NCBI GenBank assembly: GCA_040877415.1
Contig: JBBDNV010000110.1
Location: 1 to 20,348 of the forward strand
Reading direction: 5' to 3'
DNA from: JBBDNV01 sp040877415
GTDB lineage: Bacteria > Planctomycetota > Planctomycetia > Pirellulales > PALSA-1355
DNA: 20,348 nucleotides
This document shows positions 15,152 through 20,348 of this stretch, piece by piece. Every line of letters starts with the position of its first letter. Position 1 is the stretch's first letter. The position numbers and the translations under genes were made by a program. Under the pieces are notes generated by a model. That model worked only from the letters and a program-made list of their open reading frames with translations, had not been told where the DNA came from and made no database searches.

Positions 15152-15179
15152 GGCGCGTGGATTCCATTGACCACGCGCC
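15152..15179 (+). promoter_or_regulatory. 9-bp hairpin at the 5' end of the ricT leader
   Basis: GGCGCGTGG (15152-15160) and CCACGCGCC (15171-15179) are perfect complements around a 10-nt loop. It begins only a few bases after the predicted transcription start, the position of a 5' stabilising hairpin, and ends 42 nt before the start codon. There is no T-run, so it is not an intrinsic terminator. Confidence 0.45.
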
Positions 15180-15221
15180 CGTGCATGCGCCCTGGCGCGA
15201 TCCTCACCCTCCTTGCCCATC

Positions 15222-16070
15222 ATGTCCAAATACGTCGTGCGAACCGGTGTCATGCGAGCGCTGGGGGTTTATGCCTCCGGCCGCGACGACACCTACCCGC
15301 GGGGCGACGACGTCGTGGTGCGCACCGACCGGGGCATGGAAACCGGCGAGGTATTGTGCGAGGCGACCGACGCGGCGCTCGCGCAACTGAAGGATGCCGG
15401 CCACGGGCAGATCCTGCGCACGATGACCTCGGACGACGCGCTCGAGCGCTCGCGGCTTTTGGACCAGGCGCGGCGCGAATTCCAGACCTGCCAGCGGCTG
15501 ATCGAGCAGGAAAAGCTCGAGATGCGGCTGATCGACGTGGAACACATCTTCGGCGGCGAACGCGTGGTGGTGTACTACCTGGCCGAAAACCGCGTCGATT
15601 TTCGAGAGCTGGTCCGCCAGTTGGCCGGCGAATTTCAAACCCGCGTCGAGATGCGCCAAATCGGCGTGCGCGACGAAGCAAAAATCCTGGCCGACTACGG
15701 CGACTGCGGAAAACCGGTCTGCTGCAACACGCACCTCTCGGAAATGCCGCCCGTCTCGATGAAAATGGCCAAGATCCAGAAGGCCACGCTCGACCCCACC
15801 AAAATCTCCGGGCGCTGCGGGCGGTTGAAATGTTGTCTGCGTTATGAATACGATACTTATGAAGCCCTGCAGAAGGAGCTGCCCCCGTTGGGCTCCGACG
15901 TCGTCACGGCGCGCGGCCGGGCGCGGGTCCTGGCCCAGGAAATACTGGCCGGCCAGCTACTGGTCGAAACCGAGGACCATCGTCGGGTCTTGATCGACGC
16001 CGACGAGGTCGTGACCGTGCTCAAACGCGGCGCCAGCCGCGCCGGGCAAGACACCAACGAAGGCTCCTAG
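15222..16070 (+). CDS. ricT: PSP1-domain iron-sulfur protein, RicT/YaaT homologue
   Basis: This 282-residue cytoplasmic protein matches Bacillus RicT (YaaT), the PSP1-domain subunit of the Fe-S RicAFT complex that steers RNase Y processing and affects sporulation and biofilm phosphorelays. The PSP1 core runs from residue 1 (VRTGVMRALGVY) to about 215, with VVVRTDRGMETGEVL (31-45) and EHIFGGERVVVYYLAENRVDFRELVRQLA. The Fe-S cysteines are in GDCGKPVCCNTHL (160-172; C162, C167, C168) and SGRCGRLKCCLRYE (196-209; C199, C204, C205), as in RicT. The ATG at 15222 is preferred over an in-frame TTG at 15213. Neither has a good ribosome binding site. No ricA or ricF gene is adjacent. The downstream neighbour is a Minf_1886-type gene. 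Confidence 0.93.
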   Translation: MSKYVVRTGVMRALGVYASGRDDTYPRGDDVVVRTDRGMETGEVLCEATDAALAQLKDAGHGQILRTMTSDDALERSRLLDQARREFQTCQRLIEQEKLEMRLIDVEHIFGGERVVVYYLAENRVDFRELVRQLAGEFQTRVEMRQIGVRDEAKILADYGDCGKPVCCNTHLSEMPPVSMKMAKIQKATLDPTKISGRCGRLKCCLRYEYDTYEALQKELPPLGSDVVTARGRARVLAQEILAGQLLVETEDHRRVLIDADEVVTVLKRGASRAGQDTNEGS

Positions 16071-16154
16071 CGCCAACCGACGAGACGCACGGCCTGCTTG
16101 GGCAGGCGGCCACACCGACTTTGGCACGGTTTCGTGTCACACCCCTGATTTGCC

Positions 16155-16589
16155 ATGCTTGATCCCTCGCACCCGATCGTCAAACTGCTCAAAGAAGACC
16201 GCCGATACAAGATCGACGCGTACGCGTTCGTGTTCGAAGCGCTCAATTACGCGCACACTCAACTCGGCATGGGCACCGAGCGGCCCGCGGAATCCGAGGA
16301 CGAGCCCGAAGAGGGCGGCACCCGCGAGACGGAGCGGCACTTGAGTGGCCGGCAGCTCTGTGAAGCCATCCGTCAATACGCGCTCGAGCAGTATGGCTAC
16401 ATGGCCAAGTGCGTGCTCAACAGTTGGGGCGTCAAGAGTACCGGAGATCTTGGCGAGATCGTGTTCAATCTGATCGGCATCGGCCAGATGCGCAAGACAT
16501 CGGAAGACCGGCGCGAAGATTTCAACGACGTGTTTGATTTCGACACCGGCCTGCAACAAAGCTTCAAGATCACCCGCTCGGAAACCTAG
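16155..16589 (+). CDS. Minf_1886-type conserved protein, unknown function
   Basis: This is a 144-residue soluble protein with no signal peptide or membrane span. The first part, HPIVKLLKEDRRYKIDAYAFVFEALNYAHTQLGMG (6-40), and the second part, HLSGRQLCEAIRQYALEQYGYMAKCVLNSWGVKSTGDLGEIVFNLIGIGQMRKT (62-115), flank an acidic insert (42-58). The end DFNDVFDFDTGLQQSF also looks conserved. I recognise this as the Minf_1886 family, which I recall as limited to Planctomycetes and Verrucomicrobia; its function is unknown. It begins 84 nt after ricT on the same strand. A GCCTGC/GCAGGC hairpin (16092-16107) in that gap has no T-run, so readthrough from ricT is plausible. No good Shine-Dalgarno sequence precedes the ATG. 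Confidence 0.85.
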   Translation: MLDPSHPIVKLLKEDRRYKIDAYAFVFEALNYAHTQLGMGTERPAESEDEPEEGGTRETERHLSGRQLCEAIRQYALEQYGYMAKCVLNSWGVKSTGDLGEIVFNLIGIGQMRKTSEDRREDFNDVFDFDTGLQQSFKITRSET

Positions 16590-16600
16590 CGGAAACAAAG

Positions 16601-16665
16601 GGGACGGACTCTCCGAGCACACGGCGGTGTCATAAGGAACGAGCCTTCGCTGCGGTGCCCGTCCC
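16601..16665. repeat. GGGAC/GTCCC-bounded inverted repeat (copy B)
   Basis: GGGACGG (16601-16607) is complementary to CCGTCCC (16659-16665). The interior has CTCCGAGC after the left end and GCGGTGCC before the right end, the same order of boxes as in copy A at 2054-2140. It begins 11 nt after the Minf_1886-type stop codon. It is not flanked by the GTTGAAAAA arms of copy A, so it is shorter or degraded. Confidence 0.6.
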
Positions 16666-16718
16666 GTTGGTTCAAACAGTCTGGCGCGATCACACCCACG
16701 ACGGATTGCAACAGTCAC

Positions 16719-16886
16719 ATGCCGCGCGGGCGCAAATTGCAATCGGGCCCGACGAATTCGTCCGCCAGGGCGGAACCGCGGGCGGCCGGCGCGCCGGTGC
16801 GCAAAAGTCCGCTGCTACTGGTGCTGGTGGCCGTTCTGCTTGTCGGATGGCTGAGCTTTCTCGTCGTACTGGCGTTTCGCGGATAA
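16719..16886 (+). CDS. Small single-span membrane protein (55 aa), unknown
   Basis: A 55-codon frame, ATG at 16719 and TAA at 16884-16886, encodes a basic, Ala/Pro-rich N-terminus (1-30: MPRGRKLQSG...) and a near-ideal transmembrane helix, LLLVLVAVLLVGWLSFLVVLAF (32-53), ending in RG. The charge pattern predicts a cytoplasmic N-terminus. Hydrophobicity of this quality is unlikely by chance in a region whose other frames give Arg-rich nonsense, and GC-rich third positions in the helix codons support coding. It lacks a clear ribosome binding site and its family is unrecognised, so it is a candidate rather than a certain gene. It lies between the Minf_1886-type gene and the toroid-protein gene, whose start is 254 nt downstream; that gap shows nothing recognisable except the ribosome binding site at its end. 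Confidence 0.6.
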   Translation: MPRGRKLQSGPTNSSARAEPRAAGAPVRKSPLLLVLVAVLLVGWLSFLVVLAFRG

Positions 16887-17140
16887 GTGTCGAGCGAATC
16901 GCCGCGCGCGACGAAAAATTCGCCGTTGACCGCATGCCGAGCGCACGCCGACAGCACGATTTGGACCGCGTTTTCTACAGCCCTTGGCGATTCGTGCAGC
17001 GCACGCCGAATCGGCGCATCGTTTGCAATGGCGGTTTTCTCGACACCGGCGCGTCCAACTTGTCTTCTCCGGGCGCGTGTGCAACAATTCGACCGGCGGG
17101 GCCTTGCGTCGACGCCGGGGATCTGAGAGGAGTTTTTTTC

Positions 17141-18253
17141 ATGAACGGCAAGCAGTTGCTCATCCTGACCGCTTTGTGTCTGGCCCCCTTGGAGTCGCCG
17201 GCGGCACTGGCGGCCGACAACAAGCCCGCCGACGCGCGGCTGTACGAAGACGCCGTCGCCAAAGCCATCGACTATTGTCGCACCAAGGGGCAGGCCGCCG
17301 ACGGCTCGTACAGCGCCGAAGCGGGACCGGCGGTGACCGCCATCGTCACTGCCGGCATCCTTCGCTGGGGCCGCACGCCCGATGATCCGCTGGTAGCGAA
17401 AAGCCTCAAGTACCTGGAAGGCTTCGTGCATCCCGACGGCGGGATCTACCCGGAGAAGTCCCGCCACCAGAACTACGAAACGTGCGTGGCCATCCAGTGC
17501 TTCACCGAGGCCAATCGCGATGGCCGCTACGACAAGTTGATCAAGAACGCCGATCGCTATGTGAAAGGCATCCAGTGGGACAGCGAAGATGACATCGACA
17601 AGTCCAGCCCGAAATTCGGCGGCGCCGGCTACGGCAGTTCGGCGCGGCCCGATCTGTCGAATACGTCGTTCCTCTTGGACGCGCTGAAATCGGTTGGCGC
17701 GGGCGCGGACGACGAGGCGGTGCAAAAGGCGCTCGTTTTCGTCTCCCGCTGCCAGAACCTGGAAACCGAATACAACACCACGCCGTTTGCCGCCAAAGTC
17801 AACGACGGCGGTTTCTATTACACGCCGGCTGCCGGCGGATCGAGCCAGGCGGGCAACACGCCCGACGGCGGACTGCGCAGCTACGGCTCGATGACCTACG
17901 CCGGCCTAAAAAGCCTGATCTTCGCCGGGCTCAAGGCCGACGACCCGCGCGTCAAAGCCGCCGTCAAGTGGATCAAGGATCACTACACGCTCGAGGAAAA
18001 CCCCGGCATGGGGACCGCTGGCTTGTACTACTACTATCAGACCTGCGCCCGCGCACTGGCCGCGCTGGGAGTCGACGAGTTTGAGGACGCCAGCGGCAAG
18101 AAGCACGACTGGCGCGCCGAGCTGGTCCGCGAGTTGGCCTCTCGGCAGCAGCCCGACGGCTCATGGCTCAACGAAAACGCCCGCTGGCTCGAGGGCAATC
18201 CGAACCTGGTCACCGGATACGTGCTGTTGGCGTTGAGCTATGCGAAGAAATAG
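17141..18253 (+). CDS. Secreted prenyltransferase/squalene-oxidase-repeat protein
   Basis: This 370-residue exported protein has a signal peptide (1-24, cleavage after ALA) and an alpha/alpha-toroid body of the terpenoid-cyclase/prenyltransferase repeat type. Repeat-like units carry the usual D-G-G/S-(W/Y/F) turns: DGSYSA (54-59), PDGGIYP (98-104), KFGGAGYGSS (158-167), NDGGFYYTP (221-229), and PDGSWLNEN (338-346) followed by VTGYVLLALSYA. The DxDD acid motif of squalene cyclases is absent, and a secreted location also argues against a cyclase. A binding or scaffold role is more likely. The start is firm: AGGAG (17128-17132) sits 8 nt before ATG. A longer open frame extending upstream to 16655 is rejected. 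The glycosylase gene starts 21 nt downstream and is probably cotranscribed. Confidence 0.88.
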   Translation: MNGKQLLILTALCLAPLESPAALAADNKPADARLYEDAVAKAIDYCRTKGQAADGSYSAEAGPAVTAIVTAGILRWGRTPDDPLVAKSLKYLEGFVHPDGGIYPEKSRHQNYETCVAIQCFTEANRDGRYDKLIKNADRYVKGIQWDSEDDIDKSSPKFGGAGYGSSARPDLSNTSFLLDALKSVGAGADDEAVQKALVFVSRCQNLETEYNTTPFAAKVNDGGFYYTPAAGGSSQAGNTPDGGLRSYGSMTYAGLKSLIFAGLKADDPRVKAAVKWIKDHYTLEENPGMGTAGLYYYYQTCARALAALGVDEFEDASGKKHDWRAELVRELASRQQPDGSWLNENARWLEGNPNLVTGYVLLALSYAKK

Positions 18254-18274
18254 GGATTGGGGATAGGGGTTCGG

Positions 18275-18829
18275 ATGAACGACGAACTAACCGCTCAATC
18301 ACTAACCACGAATCACCAACCACTAGGCACTTCTTTTTTCGCCCGGCCGGCGCTCGTGGTGGCGCGGGAAGTGATCGGCAAGTTCCTGGTGCGGCGCATC
18401 GGCAAGCGGGAAATCGCCGTTCCGATCACCGAAACGGAAGCTTACGTCGGCCCGCACGATCTGGCCTGTCACGGCAGCAAGGGCCGCACTGTGCGCACCG
18501 AAGTCATGTTCGGCCCGGCCGGCCATTGGTATGTGTACTTCATTTACGGCATTCACTGGATGCTTAACGCGGTCACGGACGACGAGGGTCATCCCGCGGC
18601 GGTGCTGGTGCGCGGAGCCGGCCAGTGGGACGGGCCGGCCAGGTTGACCAAGGCGCTTGAGATCGACAAAAGCTTCAACGCCCGGCCGATCACGCCGGCG
18701 GCGGCCTTGTGGATCGAGGATCGCGGGCTCAAGATTCCCCACAAGCGGATCAAGACGACGCCGCGCGTCGGCGTCGACTACTCGGGTCCCTGGGCGGAAA
18801 AGCCGTATCGGTTTGTGGTTGTTGAGTAA
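18275..18829 (+). CDS. 3-methyladenine DNA glycosylase, AAG/MPG family
   Basis: This 184-residue base-excision repair enzyme of the mammalian-type AAG (MPG) family removes alkylated purines and hypoxanthine from DNA. Aligned by eye to human AAG, the key residues are all present: the catalytic Glu (E55 in ITETEAY), the intercalating Tyr (Y57) and His (H66) of the base pocket, the YVYFIYG segment (86-92), and R113 in VLVRGAG. The preceding FFARPALVVAREVIGKFLVRR is the usual N-terminus. The ATG at 18275 is chosen over a TTG at 18257. Residues 1-18 are encoded by an AACCACTA-rich tract that looks like intergenic repeat DNA, so the true start is uncertain. It follows the toroid-protein gene by 21 nt. 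Confidence 0.95.
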   Translation: MNDELTAQSLTTNHQPLGTSFFARPALVVAREVIGKFLVRRIGKREIAVPITETEAYVGPHDLACHGSKGRTVRTEVMFGPAGHWYVYFIYGIHWMLNAVTDDEGHPAAVLVRGAGQWDGPARLTKALEIDKSFNARPITPAAALWIEDRGLKIPHKRIKTTPRVGVDYSGPWAEKPYRFVVVE

Positions 18830-18848
18830 GAGAACCGGGCTTTCAGGC

Positions 18849-18875
18849 CGCGCCCAAGTTGGCGCGCCGTTTTTT
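18849..18875 (+). terminator. Candidate rho-independent terminator after the glycosylase gene
   Basis: CGCGCC (18849-18854) and GGCGCG (18861-18866) form a perfect 6-bp GC stem with a 6-nt loop. After three bases there is a run of six T (18870-18875). It lies 20 nt after the stop codon. The short stem and the 3-nt gap before the T-run make it moderate. Confidence 0.45.
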
Positions 18876-18900
18876 CGCGTCGCCTTTGACAGTCGCTTTG

Positions 18901-18915
18901 CACTGTGACACAGTG
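18901..18915. promoter_or_regulatory. 15-bp palindrome upstream of the FG-GAP gene (possible operator)
   Basis: CACTGTG-A-CACAGTG is a perfect palindrome 41 nt before the start codon. A consensus -35 TTGACA lies at 18886-18891, so the palindrome falls between -35 and -10 or over the -10 region, a usual repressor site. However, no good -10 hexamer is present at the right spacing. Confidence 0.4.
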
Positions 18916-18956
18916 AGAGGCGCTTCTTGTGTCTTTGCGCGAATTAGGAGAAACCC

Positions 18957-20213
18957 ATGTCTCGCCAGTCGTTGCCCTTGATCGTTGTGGCTTTGGTGGC
19001 AGTCGGCCGCCTGGCGACGGCCGCGGAGCATGAGCTGCACCGCTTCCAGGTGGTTCCGCTCACCGACGTGTATTACTCCGAGGGTGCCAACGTCGGTGAC
19101 GTTGACGGCGACGGCGTGGTCGACGCCGTGTACGGGCCCAATTGGTACAAGGGGCCGGATTTCGTGGAGAAGCACGCCATCTATCCGCCCAAGGCCCAGC
19201 CGCGCGAGCGCTACGCGGATCATTTCTTCTGCTGGCTCTATGACTTCAACGGCGACGGGCGAAACGACGTCTTCACGGTCGGCTTTCCGGGCACGCCGGG
19301 CTACGTCTATGAAAACCCGGGAAAGGACGGCTTCGACAAGCCTTGGACGCGGCACGAGGTGATCGATTCGGTGTGCAACGAATCGCCGCAGCTCATCGAT
19401 CTGGTGGGCGACCAGCGGCCGGAGCTGGTCTCGACGCACGACGGCTATTTCGGTTACGCCACGATCGATTGGAGTCAGCCGCTCTCGCCGTGGACGTTTC
19501 ACAATGTTTCCCAGCAGAACGCGCCCAAGCCGTTTGGCCACGGTCTGGGAATTGGCGACATCAACGGCGACGGCCGCCGCGACATCATCATTCAGAGCGG
19601 CTGGTTCGAGCAGCCTGAGGTGCTCGACCCAGAGAGCCAATGGAAGCTTCACAAGGTCACCTTCGCGCGGGCCGGCGGGGCGGAGATGTACGCTTACGAC
19701 GTCGACGCCGACGGCGACAACGACGTGATCACGAGCCTGGCGGCGCATGAATTCGGCCTGGCCTGGCACGAGCAGCTTCGCGACGGCGAGCGAATCGTCT
19801 TCAAGCCCCACGTCATCATGGGCAGCACGCCCAAGGAGAATCGCTATGGCCTCGTGTTCAGCGAACTGCACTCGGTCAACCTGGCCGACGTCGATGGCGA
19901 CGGGCTGAAGGACATCGTCACGGGCAAGACCTACTGGTCGCACCACACGCAAAGCCCGATGTGGGACGCAGCAGCCGTGGTCTACTGGTTCAAGCTCGTC
20001 CGCGGCAAAGACGGCGTCGATTGGATTCCCTACCTGGCGGCCGACGAGATCGGCATCGGCCGGCAGGTGACGGTGGCGGAAATCAACGGCGACGGATTGC
20101 CCGACATCATCGTCGGCGGCATGAAAGGCGCCCATGTGCTATTGCACGAGCGCCAGGCCGTTTCGGCCGACGAGTGGCAAAAAGCCCAGCCGAAGCCGAG
20201 GGCTGAGAATTAA
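18957..20213 (+). CDS. Secreted FG-GAP/VCBS repeat protein (seven-blade propeller)
   Basis: This 418-residue exported protein has a signal peptide (1-23, cleavage after ATA). Six calcium-binding loops of the D-x-[DN]-x-D-G-x-x-D type are at 48-56, 96-104, 201-209, 248-256, 311-319 and 375-383, and one is degenerate (DLVGDQRPE, 148-156). The spacing of 47-64 residues gives seven blades, the integrin-alpha-like beta-propeller. Such proteins are abundant in planctomycetes and are thought to bind ligands or carbohydrates outside the cytoplasm. No catalytic domain or sorting signal is fused. The start is firm, with AGGAG (18946-18950) 6 nt before ATG. It is probably a separate transcription unit after the candidate terminator at 18849-18875. 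Confidence 0.92.
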   Translation: MSRQSLPLIVVALVAVGRLATAAEHELHRFQVVPLTDVYYSEGANVGDVDGDGVVDAVYGPNWYKGPDFVEKHAIYPPKAQPRERYADHFFCWLYDFNGDGRNDVFTVGFPGTPGYVYENPGKDGFDKPWTRHEVIDSVCNESPQLIDLVGDQRPELVSTHDGYFGYATIDWSQPLSPWTFHNVSQQNAPKPFGHGLGIGDINGDGRRDIIIQSGWFEQPEVLDPESQWKLHKVTFARAGGAEMYAYDVDADGDNDVITSLAAHEFGLAWHEQLRDGERIVFKPHVIMGSTPKENRYGLVFSELHSVNLADVDGDGLKDIVTGKTYWSHHTQSPMWDAAAVVYWFKLVRGKDGVDWIPYLAADEIGIGRQVTVAEINGDGLPDIIVGGMKGAHVLLHERQAVSADEWQKAQPKPRAEN

Positions 20214-20279
20214 CCACGAAGCCACAACGTACAAAAACGAAACTCTTTGTTACGTTGTGCCCGTTGTCGTTGTGGTTAA
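20210..20279. repeat. Inverted repeat over the end of the FG-GAP gene
   Basis: TTAACCAC (20210-20217) pairs with GTGGTTAA (20272-20279). Inside, CACAACGTACAAA (20223-20235) pairs with TTTGTTACGTTGTG (20246-20259) with one bulged T. The outer left arm includes the stop codon of the gene. There is no T-run. A smaller hairpin CCTCG/CGAGG follows (20280-20293). It may be a terminator-like structure or a dispersed repeat. The remaining 55 bases to the window end show nothing recognisable. Confidence 0.6.
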
Positions 20280-20348
20280 CCTCGTCTCCGAGGTCTAGTG
20301 TCCTGAGTTGGAAATACGCTGATTTAGTCTTGCGCCCTGGCTTCGGCT

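Noticed and set aside
15063..15221. Riboswitch in the M32-ricT gap
   Set aside because: The competing hairpins lie upstream of the likely promoter and match no riboswitch core I know; the leader itself has only a simple hairpin.
16092..16107. Terminator between ricT and the Minf_1886-type gene
   Set aside because: The GCCTGC/GCAGGC stem is short and not followed by a T-run, so it does not separate the two genes convincingly.
16655..17140. N-terminal extension of the toroid protein by 162 codons
   Set aside because: A strong ribosome binding site and signal peptide begin at 17141. The extension is Arg-rich and overlaps, in another frame, the credible 55-residue membrane protein.
18843..20135. 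Minus-strand open frame of 430 codons opposite the FG-GAP gene
   Set aside because: Its Val/Asp repeats mirror the DGDG loops of the real plus-strand gene; there is no start signal.

Overview
The window is GC-rich chromosomal DNA, most likely from a planctomycete of the Pirellulales type. The evidence is the gene content: a RicT/PSP1 gene next to a Minf_1886-type gene (a family I recall as restricted to Planctomycetes and Verrucomicrobia), secreted DUF11, FG-GAP and squalene-cyclase-like repeat proteins, a coiled-coil protein and a polytopic membrane protein of planctomycete style, and hairpin repeats in many gene gaps. There are 15 protein genes. I see no tRNA, rRNA, CRISPR array, transposase or phage gene.

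Layout. Positions 1-3436 hold thioredoxin (trxA) behind a good sigma-70 promoter, a long coiled-coil protein, and, convergent with it, a secreted Gly/Met-rich protein. Positions 3437-5579 are a minus-strand groES-groEL operon. It has an unusual repeat-filled 193-nt spacer, a triple 18-bp tandem repeat touching the groEL stop codon, and a clear intrinsic terminator. A DUF2007/zinc-ribbon gene (TTG start, TATAAT promoter) follows at 5977-6345. On the minus strand, 6391-9055 is a two-gene operon of a VTT/DedA-like membrane protein and a YjhG/YagF-type sugar-acid dehydratase. A divergent secreted or anchored DUF11 protein lies at 9355-11565. A membrane protein of unknown function and an M32 carboxypeptidase lie on the minus strand at 11682-14969. 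From 15222 to the end everything is on the plus strand: ricT, the Minf_1886-type gene, a 55-residue single-membrane-span protein too short for a usual ORF cutoff, a secreted alpha/alpha-toroid protein, an AAG-type 3-methyladenine DNA glycosylase, and a secreted seven-blade FG-GAP propeller.

How the genes fit together. Most are housekeeping genes (redox, chaperonin, DNA repair, proteolysis) mixed with lineage-specific envelope proteins. Only groES-groEL, VTT-dehydratase and ricT-Minf_1886 look like functional or transcriptional pairs. I did not find a clearly new multi-gene system. The least explained material is the dense set of intergenic inverted and tandem repeats, at least two of which (2054-2140 and 16601-16665) appear to be copies of one element, and the unknown genes next to ricT and at 11682-13313.
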